This document shows, one piece after another, positions 14,504-22,503 of a stretch of DNA of 36,822 nt. The first letter of the stretch is position 1; every line of letters begins with the position of its first letter. The stretch is from Candidatus Doudnabacteria bacterium. Its GTDB lineage: Bacteria > Patescibacteriota > Doudnabacteria > UBA920 > O2-02-FULL-48-8. The stretch is from positions 1 through 36,822 of the forward strand of contig JAIFWV010000004.1 of the NCBI GenBank assembly GCA_019659055.1. The letters run 5' to 3'. The notes under the pieces were generated by a model. The model did not search any database. It saw only the letters and a program-made list of their open reading frames with translations, and was not told the DNA's origin. Made by a program: the position numbers and the translations under genes.

Positions 14504-15456
14504 TTACTCCCCAACTGTCGCCGCAAACCTCGGGATCAAGTGCGCCAACTCGACAAACTCCATGGTTACCCGCTCGAGAGGCTGCGGATCCAACAGTCCT
14601 TTGCTTAACAGCGCCGTTGTCATCTGCACCGCATCTGCTCCAGCCCAGAAATATTCAACGGCGTCGCGGCCCGAAGTGATTCCGCCGACGCCAATGATCT
14701 GGATTTCTGAACGAAGATTCTCTCGCCACATCTGCGTCTGGCCAAGCCCAGCTTCTTTGATCATACGACCTGCTCCGCCGGCGTAGCCCTTATACTGCGG
14801 CACAAGCAGATGTTTGCCATGCTGGGTGAAGGCCACGCAATTCGGGATCGTATTGGTGGTGACAATAGCGCTAACCATGAAATCGCTCTTATTGACGACG
14901 GCCGCCATTTCTTCGAGTACGCCCCGGTCGTGTAGTACGTCACCTTCACTGAGATTGGCAGACGAAGTCCGATTGCTCGGCGGATGGTGTAGAGGATCTC
15001 ATGAGACAAGTCCGGCAAGTTTGCGATGATACGCATCTGGCGTTTGTCACCATCGAACTTGTTGGGACAGCCGAGATTGATCTCGATAAGATCCACCTTT
15101 GCATCCGCGGCCGTGAGCGCCATCTCTGCGTACTCGTCCTGCGTATTGCCGGCAATCGAAAAATACAACAGCTTGCCGGCTTCGTGTGCGATGTTCACCA
15201 TTTCGGGCAGATCCCGCTGGTATCCTTCTTCTCCGGGATTGGGCAGGCCAAGCGAGTTGAGCGAGCGATACTCGTTCCAATCAAAAGTGTTGTTGGCATT
15301 GCCCATGCCGCCCTTGACTGTGCCCGAGCCCACGACAATTGCGCCAGCAGGGGTCCTAGCCAACGCGTTTACATCCGCAATAATCTTACAGCTTCCTGCT
15401 CCGTTCATGATGGGCATGGTCAATCGCTGGCCAGCCAATTCCACTGTAAAGTCCAT
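14504..15456 (-). pseudogene. pyrD: Dihydroorotate dehydrogenase, class 1-like, broken by a frameshift
   Basis: FMN enzyme family that oxidises dihydroorotate to orotate. The N-terminal frame (ATG 15456 after GGAGG) carries MNGAGSCK, SLGLPNPGEEGY, DLIEINLGCPN and PISVKVTYY. The family continues in another frame from GVLEEMAAVV through IIGVGGITSGRDAVEYFWAGADAVQ to the stop at 14504. The break lies near 14925-14937 and needs one missing (or two extra) bases to repair. The first frame runs on out of register to 14761. It has its own promoter, hairpins and double terminator, and neighbours pyrC, so it was a working gene until recently or the shift is a sequence error. Whether the substrate is dihydroorotate or dihydrouracil is less sure than the fold. 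Confidence 0.75.
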
Positions 15457-15477
15457 ACATCCTCCATTTGCTCCCAA

Positions 15478-15506
15478 ACCTTAACAGAAGATCGCACTTC
15501 GGGCAA
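15478..15506 (-). promoter_or_regulatory. pyrD promoter
   Basis: Minus strand TTGCCC (15501-15506), 17 bp, TAAGGT (15478-15483). Confidence 0.7.
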
Positions 15507-15510
15507 ATCT

Positions 15511-15537
15511 AACGGCTCAAACGGGGTCTGAGCCGTT
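15511..15537 (-). repeat. Hairpin repeat copy 2 (AACGGCTCAGA type)
   Basis: AACGGCTCAGA...TTTGAGCCGTT hairpin between the upstream terminator T-tract and the pyrD promoter, almost the same sequence and the same place as the copy before pyrF (12074-12101). Confidence 0.8.
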
Positions 15538-15540
15538 GAA

Positions 15541-15573
15541 AATAAAACGAGGCTGATTTAGGAATCAGCCTCG
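15541..15573 (-). terminator. Terminator containing the stop codon of the 15558 gene
   Basis: GAGGCTGAT-TCCTAA-ATCAGCCTC on the minus strand, followed by GTTTTATTTT. The TAA in the loop is the stop codon of the preceding gene. Confidence 0.8.
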
Positions 15574-16067
15574 GAGAGTTGCCATTCAGACATGCGCAGA
15601 TAATGAGACAGGAGCACGTCTATGTGTTTGAGGCGCCTGGCCAAAAACCCGACGTGGACCAAACGAAGCCCAATGGCGTACAGCAGTTGATCGTAGACTT
15701 CGAGATACTGTTGCCTAGCCGCGTGATCGCGGATCTTTGAAGCAAACTTTCTGAAGTCATCCTCTTGGGCCGCGAGTCGCGTACTCTTGAACATGAGAAG
15801 CAAAAAATACAACCCGAGGGACGGCTGTCCACCGTAGAGAAGCCACACGCGCTTGCGCAGTTCGAAATGAGGCGCCCCAGCAAACCCTTTGAATCCTTTT
15901 TCGTAAGCCTCACGGAAAAGAGTGTCCAGATTTGCATCCAGCTCACAAATTTTGTGGTCGAGCACGTCTTCAAATACCTTGCGGAACAAGACAAACCACA
16001 TAAACCACAACATCAGAAGCCCTATGGAAATACGAACCGCTTCCACAGCCTGTTGTTGAGAAACCAT
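15558..16067 (-). CDS. Unrecognised single-pass membrane protein, 169 residues
   Basis: I do not recognise the family. ATG 16067 lies 5 nt after AGGAGG (a GTG one codon upstream is too close). One N-terminal membrane helix (about 10-30, ISIGLLMLWFMWFVLF) is followed by a cytoplasmic or external helical domain rich in charged residues, with an aromatic/hydrophobic stretch LGLYFLLLMF near residue 85 that may be a second helix. Own TTGCCC promoter and a terminator over its stop codon. It sits between the purBEC and pyrD units, but nothing in it suggests a nucleotide enzyme. Possibly comparable in style to the unknown membrane protein at 34798. Confidence 0.6.
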   Translation of the reverse strand: MVSQQQAVEAVRISIGLLMLWFMWFVLFRKVFEDVLDHKICELDANLDTLFREAYEKGFKGFAGAPHFELRKRVWLLYGGQPSLGLYFLLLMFKSTRLAAQEDDFRKFASKIRDHAARQQYLEVYDQLLYAIGLRLVHVGFLARRLKHIDVLLSHYLRMSEWQLSEADS

Positions 16068-16093
16068 CACCCCTCCTTTTGACCCTTATCCCA

Positions 16094-16122
16094 ACCATAC
16101 CAAAAGCCCAATCTTTGGGCAA
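16094..16122 (-). promoter_or_regulatory. Promoter of the 15558-16067 gene
   Basis: Minus strand TTGCCC (16117-16122), 17 bp, TATGGT (16094-16099), with TTTTGG directly before the -10. GCCCAA-AGA-TTGGGC spans the -35 and spacer as an inverted repeat, as at pyrF. Confidence 0.7.
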
Positions 16123-16164
16123 ATAAAAAGAGGTGGAGCGATTCCTTGCGGAATCGTTTCCACC
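16123..16164 (-). terminator. Terminator of purB-purE-purC
   Basis: GGTGGAAACGATTCC and GGAATCGCTCCACC pair around a short loop, followed by TCTTTTTATTTGCCC, whose last bases are the -35 of the next promoter. Confidence 0.8.
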
Positions 16165-16183
16165 CCGTACTCCTCCCGTCCTC

Positions 16184-17197
16184 CTACTGAATCCACATGC
16201 GTTCAAGTGCTTCGTAACGCACTGTTGTGGCGCTGATAACTTTCGCAGGAACCCGCCACGACTGCACGATGCGAATCTGCTCTGGATCACTGGGATCCTT
16301 GAAACTACTGATGTCAACCTCTCTTCCATCCGGCAGAATTGCCTTCTTGCCTGCTTGCCGGACAGGCTCCTTGTCGTACCCAGATGGTGGTTTGCCAACC
16401 CAGGGCGACACGCACCAATCGTGGATGAGCCAATTGCGTGACGAGTCTGGTGTCACGACTTCATCCCCGAGCGTCAAAAGACCTTCGTCATCGAAACCGA
16501 ACTCAAGCTTTGTATCGGCCACGATGATCCCGCGGCGCAAACCATGATTGTGTGTCTGGCGGTAAACTTCCATGCTATAGCGTGTGAGAGTCTGCACCAG
16601 GGATTCCGCTTTGTCCATGGGCATCCCCATTTCTTCCGCCACAATTTCGGCGGCTCGATAAGCGTCGATGTTCTGATCGTGCCCATCATTGGACTTTGTC
16701 GAGGGCGTGAAGATGGGCTCGGGCAATCTGTCTGCATCCTTCAGACCGGCTGACAGCTGGATTCCGCAGACCATTCCCGTAGCCTGGTAATCCTTGTACC
16801 CCGAACCTGTGATGTACCCTCGCACAATGCACTCAAGCGGAATCATGCGAAGCTTTTTCACGATCTGGATTTGACCCCACAGGTCCGAAACAGCCGGCAA
16901 AGCCGGAAGATAATCCACAGCCTCCTGGCCATGAGCCTCAAGATGATGCCGAATACCTCTGAGCACCTTTCGGAGGTTGTGGTTTGTGATTTCGGCCAGC
17001 ACCCGACCCTTCCCTGGAACATCTGCGTTGAGAACGTAGTCGAAGATACTCACCCGATTGGTCGTGAGCACCGCCAGCAGGCCTCGACCGAGCTCGAAGG
17101 TATCACGGACCTTGCCTTGGTTGATGCGTTTGAGACCGGCCTCGAGCAAAAGCCGGCTCAGATCTGATTCTCTTTTCGATTCCGGAATCGTTACCAT
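16184..17197 (-). CDS. purC: SAICAR synthase
   Basis: Phosphoribosylaminoimidazole-succinocarboxamide synthase: joins CAIR and aspartate with ATP. The 337-residue protein has the family strings GKVRDTFELG with NRVSIFDYV, IVRGYITGSGYKDY, EPIFTPSTKS, and IIVADTKLEFGFD with LGDEVVTPDSSR. ATG 17197 is preceded by a GGGG-type SD; the longer frame reaching 17350 would run antiparallel to family structure and overlap purE. It begins 4 nt after the purE stop, third gene of a purB-purE-purC operon. Length is that of the longer, yeast-like or plant-like PurC variants. Confidence 0.92.
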   Translation of the reverse strand: MVTIPESKRESDLSRLLLEAGLKRINQGKVRDTFELGRGLLAVLTTNRVSIFDYVLNADVPGKGRVLAEITNHNLRKVLRGIRHHLEAHGQEAVDYLPALPAVSDLWGQIQIVKKLRMIPLECIVRGYITGSGYKDYQATGMVCGIQLSAGLKDADRLPEPIFTPSTKSNDGHDQNIDAYRAAEIVAEEMGMPMDKAESLVQTLTRYSMEVYRQTHNHGLRRGIIVADTKLEFGFDDEGLLTLGDEVVTPDSSRNWLIHDWCVSPWVGKPPSGYDKEPVRQAGKKAILPDGREVDISSFKDPSDPEQIRIVQSWRVPAKVISATTVRYEALERMWIQ

Positions 17198-17201
17198 CGT
17201 T

Positions 17202-17714
17202 TCACCCCCTTGCCACGCCCATTTGGGCGGGCGGATTACTCTCTTCTCGATATTTGCGGAGTGCCTCGCGTACTTCTTCCCGCGCCACACCCACAATCTG
17301 GCAAGCCGCGATCGCGGCGTTGACGAACCCGGGTTTGCCGATACCAGCACACAGCACGGGCGTACCCGGCGGCATGCGAGTCAGCGACAGAAGCGCGTCC
17401 ATCGCGTTGGGAAACTCTGCTGACGGAAGTGCTACGCCAATAACAGGAACAAGCGCACCGGTCTTGGCCGCGATCGAACCGGCAAGTTGTGCTGCCATCC
17501 CCGCTCCCGTAACGTAAACGGCCATCGGGTGCCTGAACACCAATGTGTTAAGGTCGGGCTCGTTGCGATGAGTGGAACAAATAGACAGTTCCCAGTCGAC
17601 ACCGCACTTTGTGAGAATCTCACCGGCCTTCGAGTCGTCAAAAAAAGACCGATCTGACTTGCTTCCGATTACGAACACAACGTCCGTCTCGTCTCGATCG
17701 TTTTCGTAACTCAT
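17202..17714 (-). CDS. purE: N5-CAIR mutase / AIR carboxylase
   Basis: Carries out the carboxylation/mutase step giving CAIR, the substrate of PurC. The 170-residue protein shows GSKSDRSFFDDS at its start, STHRNEP with the catalytic His region, YVTGAGMAAQLAGSIAAKT and PVIGVALPS. No purK is in the window, so either N5-CAIR is made elsewhere or this is a class that uses AIR and CO2 directly; the sequence does not decide. ATG 17714 sits 1 nt after the purB stop with GGAGAG upstream, implying translational coupling. Confidence 0.92.
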   Translation of the reverse strand: MSYENDRDETDVVFVIGSKSDRSFFDDSKAGEILTKCGVDWELSICSTHRNEPDLNTLVFRHPMAVYVTGAGMAAQLAGSIAAKTGALVPVIGVALPSAEFPNAMDALLSLTRMPPGTPVLCAGIGKPGFVNAAIAACQIVGVAREEVREALRKYREESNPPAQMGVARG

Positions 17715-17715
17715 A

Positions 17716-19032
17716 TCACTCTCCTCCGAAAACTTGCGAAAAAATGTAATCGACGTGTTTGATCTTTTCTTTCAGATCGAAACAGCCGATAATCTCCGCT
17801 TCGGAAATCCGTTCGCGGATCTCGCCGGTGTTGATGAGGGCTTTCTGGAAATCCTCCCCTGTCTCCCAGCATCGCTGAGCAATTTCGTACACGAGCCCGT
17901 AGGCTTGTTGACGCGGAAGACCGCTTTTTTCTGCGATCAAGGCCTGGACTTCCTGTGAGTAAACCAATCCCTTCGTGAGATTCAGATTGGCCGCCATCCG
18001 CTCCGGGAACACCGACCATCCTGCCACGATTTTCGTAAACCGCGCCAAGATGTAATCCATGAGGATCGATGCGTCCGGCAGAATGATGCGCTCTGGACCG
18101 GAGTTTGAGATATCCCGCTCGTGCCAAGTGACTTGATTTGCAAACGCCACCTGAACGAAAGCCTGGATTACATGTGTCAGACCAGAGATGTTCTCACCGC
18201 CCACCGGGTTACGTTTGTGCGGCATAGCCGACGAACCCTTTTGGCCTTTGCGGAATGGTTCTTGGAGTTCGCGGACCTCTGTCTGCTGCATGAGCCGGCT
18301 TGTGGTTGCAAACTTGCGGATCGAACCGGCAATGAGTCCGAGCACTGTCATGTACTCAGCGATAATATCGCGTGAGATGACTTGCGTCGCGATCACGGGA
18401 CTCAGTCCCAGGCGTCGACAGACGATTTGCTCGACCTTGGGATCGAGTGTGTACATGCCCACTGCGCCGGACAGCTTCCCTACTGCCAGACGGTCCATCA
18501 ATTGTTCCATCCGTTCTGTATGGCGGATCATCTCGTCATACCAATTGGCCAGCTTCACGCCAAATGTGATCGGTTCGGCATGCACTATGTGTGTGCGGCC
18601 AATCATAGGCGTGTACTTGTGTTCGAAGGCGCGCTTCTTCAGCATGTCCATTAAGCCGCTGACTCCCGCCATTATCAGCTTGAGGCTTGCCACAAGCTGC
18701 ATCATAAGACTTGTGTCCCCCGGATCCATGGAGGTCATCTTGCCATGCCAGTGCGGACGAAGCTCTTCCGGTAATTGCGGTGAGGTATATTCGAGAAACG
18801 ATACAACATCGTGACCGTTGCCGGGTTTTTCGGGGGTACCAACCTCGAGCAGTTCGATCGCTGCGGCATCGATTTTGATTCGATCCCCGAGATTTTCCGG
18901 CACAGTTACCTCAATTTCTCCAAGTTCTGCCCGCGCGCGCATGGCCTCGGTTTCAACGAGTACCCAATATCGAAACCTCTGATCGTCGCTCCAGATCTCA
19001 CCCATCGGTTCACGAGTGTATCGCTTAATCAT
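17716..19032 (-). CDS. purB: Adenylosuccinate lyase
   Basis: Releases fumarate from SAICAR to give AICAR and from adenylosuccinate to give AMP. The 438-residue protein starts MIKRYTREPMGEIWSD, like the family, has HDVVSFLEYT near residue 68, TSMDPGDTSLMMQL, IGRTHIVHAEP with the catalytic His, and the signature SSAMPHKRNP. Start ATG 19032 follows GGAGG by 5 nt; the longer frame to 19134 enters the promoter and ftsZ terminator. First gene of purB-purE-purC, which encodes three consecutive purine steps. Confidence 0.95.
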   Translation of the reverse strand: MIKRYTREPMGEIWSDDQRFRYWVLVETEAMRARAELGEIEVTVPENLGDRIKIDAAAIELLEVGTPEKPGNGHDVVSFLEYTSPQLPEELRPHWHGKMTSMDPGDTSLMMQLVASLKLIMAGVSGLMDMLKKRAFEHKYTPMIGRTHIVHAEPITFGVKLANWYDEMIRHTERMEQLMDRLAVGKLSGAVGMYTLDPKVEQIVCRRLGLSPVIATQVISRDIIAEYMTVLGLIAGSIRKFATTSRLMQQTEVRELQEPFRKGQKGSSAMPHKRNPVGGENISGLTHVIQAFVQVAFANQVTWHERDISNSGPERIILPDASILMDYILARFTKIVAGWSVFPERMAANLNLTKGLVYSQEVQALIAEKSGLPRQQAYGLVYEIAQRCWETGEDFQKALINTGEIRERISEAEIIGCFDLKEKIKHVDYIFSQVFGGE

Positions 19033-19086
19033 TCGATCCTCCAGATCCAAATAAAAGTGCACATCAAGCGGATTGCCTGATTCCAT

Positions 19087-19116
19087 AGGATACCAAATCT
19101 TAGCACTATTCGGCAA
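19087..19116 (-). promoter_or_regulatory. purB-purE-purC promoter
   Basis: Minus strand TTGCCG (19111-19116), 18 bp, TATCCT (19087-19092), with TTTGG before the -10. It directly follows the ftsZ terminator tail TTTTTTATTTGCC. Confidence 0.6.
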
Positions 19117-19142
19117 ATAAAAAACCCACCTCATCGGCGGGT
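19117..19142 (-). terminator. Terminator of ftsA-ftsZ
   Basis: CCCGCC-GATGA-GGTGGG stem followed by TTTTTTATTTGCC, five bases after the ftsZ stop codon. Confidence 0.8.
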
Positions 19143-19147
19143 AAAAA

Positions 19148-20314
19148 TTATTTGATTTTCTTTCTTATAAACGCGGGAATCTCGAGTTCGTCGGAATCAT
19201 CGTTTGAGGTATCACGGTAAATCATCGGCTCTTCTTCCCGTTCCCGCTCGACTGGGGCCGGACGCGGGGCGTACACCGGCTTCTTTTCTACGACCACAGG
19301 TGCGGGCTCGGGTTCTGTATGTCGGACCTGTTGTGTTGGTTTGGATAATTCCACATCAAAGCCAGTGGCAATAACTGTAATTTTGATTTCTTCGTCGAGT
19401 TCTTCGTCGATGACGGCGCCAAAAATTATGCGGGCGTCGGCATCAGCAGATTTGGTGATGAACCTGGCGGCTTCATCGACTTCATACATACCCAAATCCT
19501 TACTGCCGGTGATATTGAAGAGCACGCCCTTGGCCCCGTCTATAGACATATCGAGTAAAGGCGAATCAATGGCGGCCCGGGCGGCGTCGATAGCGCGGTT
19601 CTCGCCTGTCCCCCGGCCTATGCCCATGAGCGCACTGCCCGCATTTTGCATTATGGACCGGACGTCGGCAAAATCGACGTTGATCATGCCGGGAGTCGTG
19701 ATGAGATCAGAGATGCCGGCCACGCCTTGGCGCAAGACATCATCCACTGTCTTGAAGGCATCAAGCAAGGAAGTCTTCTTATCTATAATTTGTAAAATGC
19801 GGTCATTGGGGATGGCGATGATCGTATCGACATGGTTGCGCAAATTTTCCATACCCTTGTTGGCAATCTCCAAACGCTTAGCGCCTTCGAAGGCAAACGG
19901 TTTGGTCACGACCGCAACGGTCAGGATCCCGGTCTTCTTGGCAAGTTCAGCGACAACCGGAGCCGCACCGGTGCCAGTACCACCGCCCAAACCGCACGTA
20001 ATAAAAACCATGTCAGCGTTGCGGATGACGTCGAGAATTTCTTCTTTGGATTCCTCTGCCGCCGCCCGGCCAATGTCAGGATTCATCCCGGCGCCGAGGC
20101 CGCGGGTTATCGTTTTACCAATATGGATTTTTTGGTCAGCTTGGGAATTATGCAAAGCCTGAGCATCGGTATTGATGGCCACGAATTCAACTCCGCGAAT
20201 TCCGGTCTCCATCATGCGATGAATAGCATTTTGACCAGAACCACCGACTCCAATAACTTTGATTCGGGCGAAACTTTCGATCTTTGGCTTTACTTCAAAG
20301 GATTTATACTTCAT
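19148..20314 (-). CDS. ftsZ: Cell division protein FtsZ
   Basis: Tubulin-like GTPase that forms the cytokinetic ring. The 388-residue protein has the nucleotide-binding start [13 protein letters not shown], the tubulin signature [12 protein letters not shown], and FADVRSIM and GTGENRA downstream. A charged linker (about 320-372) leads to the conserved C-terminal peptide [10 protein letters not shown] that binds FtsA. It starts 31 nt after the ftsA stop, so the two are probably co-transcribed. No SD is visible. Confidence 0.97.
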   Translation of the reverse strand: MKYKSFEVKPKIESFARIKVIGVGGSGQNAIHRMMETGIRGVEFVAINTDAQALHNSQADQKIHIGKTITRGLGAGMNPDIGRAAAEESKEEILDVIRNADMVFITCGLGGGTGTGAAPVVAELAKKTGILTVAVVTKPFAFEGAKRLEIANKGMENLRNHVDTIIAIPNDRILQIIDKKTSLLDAFKTVDDVLRQGVAGISDLITTPGMINVDFADVRSIMQNAGSALMGIGRGTGENRAIDAARAAIDSPLLDMSIDGAKGVLFNITGSKDLGMYEVDEAARFITKSADADARIIFGAVIDEELDEEIKITVIATGFDVELSKPTQQVRHTEPEPAPVVVEKKPVYAPRPAPVEREREEEPMIYRDTSNDDSDELEIPAFIRKKIK

Positions 20315-20345
20315 AAAGTATTAGTAATATACTCGACTGGCGCCC

Positions 20346-21593
20346 TTATGGCAAGAAGGATTTAAACCACTTGCGCATTTTATCTACGGTATCGTTTTCC
20401 AGGACTTTTTTGGCAAATTTATTGACGGTGCGGCTGGAGCCGAGCAGATACTCATGCGCCCAGAGCACGAGGCCGATACCGGTGGCAAAGGCCGGATCAT
20501 CGACGCGGTCAATGACGGTCACCACCGACCCCGGCAGACCCAAGGTTACTGGCAAACGCAATTCTTTTTTCGCGAGCTCAACAATCCCTGGAAGCTTAGC
20601 GCCGCCGCCAGTGAGGATGGCGCCAGCCGGGAGCTGACCGTCTTTACCGATGTACTTGAGTTCTTTGTTGACTAATTCAAAAATTTCTTCCAAGCGCGCT
20701 TCGGCAATCTCGGCAACATGCTTGGCCGAGACCTTGCCTTCTTCCTGTTTATCGATTTTGGCCAGATCGATGTCGAAATCTTTTTTGACTTCCCGCGCTT
20801 GCGCCTGCGCAAACTGCAGTTTGACTTTTTCGGCGGTATCAACCGAAGTCCGCAGGCCAATCGCCAAATCATTCGTGACATGCATAGAACCGACCGGCAA
20901 AATATTGCTGGTCACCAGCTCGCCTTCCTCGAAGACGACGAGTCCGGTGGTCCCCCCGCCCAGATCTATGACCACCACTCCCAATTCTTTCTGTTTTTTG
21001 GTCAGCACGGATTGCGCCGCCGCCAACGGCGCCAGCACTAAATCATCGATTTCCAAACCGGCCTGCAAAATACATTTGGTCAGATTTTTTATAAAGGGCA
21101 CCGAGGCCTGGATAATTTGGCAGTCAACTTCCAATCGGATACCAGACATGCCGACCGGATCTTTGATCCCGGTTTGGCCGTCCACGGTAAAGGTTTTGGG
21201 GATGACGTGCAAAATTTCGCGATTCGGCGGAATCGAGATGGCTTGGGAAGCATCGACGACGCGTACGACATCGGACTCCGTGATCTCGCCGTCAGCGCGC
21301 GAAATAGCCACTACCCCGTGGCTTTCCTGAGCCGTGATTTGAGCGCCGCCGACAGAAACTACAGCGTGGTCGATGGATAAACCCGTCATGCGCTCGGCTT
21401 TTTCCAAAGCCTCAGAAATAGCAGAGACGGCTTCATCGATATCGACAATTACGCCGCGCCGGATTCCCACCGAGGGCGCTTCGCCAACACCGATAATGCT
21501 TGGAGACCCGAGTTCCGATTCCTGCTTCCCGACCACGACACGGATCTGGGAAGAACCGACATCCAAGCCTACATAAATATGTTCTCTGGCCAT
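20346..21593 (-). CDS. ftsA: Cell division protein FtsA
   Basis: Actin-fold protein that anchors FtsZ to the membrane. The 415-residue protein starts with VGLDVGSSQIRVVVG (phosphate 1 loop), has VVSVGGAQI, VIDLGGGTTGLVVFEEG (phosphate 2) and AILTGGGAKLPGI (adenosine motif). It ends in an amphipathic basic helix (MRKWFKSFLP), the expected membrane-targeting sequence. The upstream region (21594-21670) is very A/T-rich with direct and inverted copies of AATTTCTAA. No SD at ATG 21593. Confidence 0.96.
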   Translation of the reverse strand: MAREHIYVGLDVGSSQIRVVVGKQESELGSPSIIGVGEAPSVGIRRGVIVDIDEAVSAISEALEKAERMTGLSIDHAVVSVGGAQITAQESHGVVAISRADGEITESDVVRVVDASQAISIPPNREILHVIPKTFTVDGQTGIKDPVGMSGIRLEVDCQIIQASVPFIKNLTKCILQAGLEIDDLVLAPLAAAQSVLTKKQKELGVVVIDLGGGTTGLVVFEEGELVTSNILPVGSMHVTNDLAIGLRTSVDTAEKVKLQFAQAQAREVKKDFDIDLAKIDKQEEGKVSAKHVAEIAEARLEEIFELVNKELKYIGKDGQLPAGAILTGGGAKLPGIVELAKKELRLPVTLGLPGSVVTVIDRVDDPAFATGIGLVLWAHEYLLGSSRTVNKFAKKVLENDTVDKMRKWFKSFLP

Positions 21594-21672
21594 TAGGTAA
21601 ATTTCTAATTTCTAATTGCACTAATCGATCTAAATTTTAGAAATTAGGTCAATTAGATTAATTAGTTCAATT

Positions 21673-22110
21673 TTATTTTAGTTCTTCTTTCACAATTTTC
21701 GAAACGACTGCGCCCTCGGTCTGGCCGGCAGCCCGGTTGATGACTTCTTTCATGACGCGGCCGAAGTCTGCGGGTTTTGCCGCCAAGTCTGAGATCACTT
21801 CAGAAACCAATTTGCGGACTTGGTCTTCGGGCATTTGTTTGGGCAGATAATTTTCCAAAATTTGCATTTGGGCTCGCTCTTTCTCTACGAGATCCGGCCG
21901 ATTACCCTTTTCAAATTCGGAAATAGAATCCTTGTGCTGTTTGACTTTCTTGGCCAGCACGGCCGCAACCTCCTGGTCGGTGAGCGGCTCGCGCTTTTCC
22001 AATTCGGCATTTTTGATTGCCGCCCGCACATTGCTCAAAGATGATTTTGCGATCTCATCGTGAGCTTTAAACGCGGCCTTATAATCTGCTTCTAATTTCT
22101 CAATGAGCAT
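21673..22110 (-). CDS. yqeY: GatB/YqeY domain protein
   Basis: 145-residue soluble protein related to the tRNA-binding tail domain of GatB. It is recognised by LRAAIKNAELEKRE-like strings, ENYLPKQM and the C-terminal GRVMKEVINRAAGQ. ATG 22110 follows AAGGAGATAAG; the upstream in-frame extension overlaps rpsU. It begins 1 nt after the rpsU stop. The rpsU-yqeY pair is common in bacteria and suggests a translation-linked role, which is not established. Confidence 0.88.
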   Translation of the reverse strand: MLIEKLEADYKAAFKAHDEIAKSSLSNVRAAIKNAELEKREPLTDQEVAAVLAKKVKQHKDSISEFEKGNRPDLVEKERAQMQILENYLPKQMPEDQVRKLVSEVISDLAAKPADFGRVMKEVINRAAGQTEGAVVSKIVKEELK

Positions 22111-22111
22111 C

Positions 22112-22351
22112 TTATCTCCTTCTGAATGTCGGCCGGACTGGTAATTTACCGAGCTTCTTGAGCTCTTCTCTCTTTTCACGATTTTCGGCACGGCGCAATG
22201 CATCTTCTCTCAAAAGATTTCGGGATCTACCCGGTTCAAAAAATCGAATTCTGCGGGCGCGCACCAAAACACCGCTCTGTTGGATCTTGCGGTTAAATCT
22301 GCGGAGCAAACTTTCAAATGATTCTCCGTCTTTACGTTTTACTTCTACCAT
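22112..22351 (-). CDS. rpsU: 30S ribosomal protein bS21
   Basis: 79-residue basic ribosomal protein: MVEVKRKDGESFESLLRRFNR is followed by a long Arg-rich helix (KREELKKLGKL) and RPTFRRR at the end. bS21 helps base-pairing between the 16S 3' end and mRNA. The start at ATG 22351 with upstream GAGGTGG fits the family start; the longer frame to 22486 runs through a hairpin and is rejected. Translationally coupled to yqeY. Confidence 0.93.
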   Translation of the reverse strand: MVEVKRKDGESFESLLRRFNRKIQQSGVLVRARRIRFFEPGRSRNLLREDALRRAENREKREELKKLGKLPVRPTFRRR

Positions 22352-22389
22352 AGTTACCACCTCGCTTCCTAAAAATTGCCTCAAAAGCT

Positions 22390-22465
22390 GATACAAACAA
22401 AAAAAGGCTGACCCGCCTAGACTCGTAGCGAATAAACCTTGAAAGTCTAGTCGAGGCTGGCCCAA
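22390..22465 (-). terminator. Long hairpin upstream of rpsU, terminator or attenuator
   Basis: On the minus strand GGCCAGCCTCGACTAGAC pairs imperfectly with GTCTAGGCGGGTCAGCC (strong CTAGAC/GTCTAG centre), followed by seven T. It lies between the HisRS-like gene and rpsU, so it either ends the first or attenuates the second. Confidence 0.65.
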
Positions 22466-22503
22466 ATATAACATAAAATCAGGCATTGGTCAAACCTAGG
22501 CAA

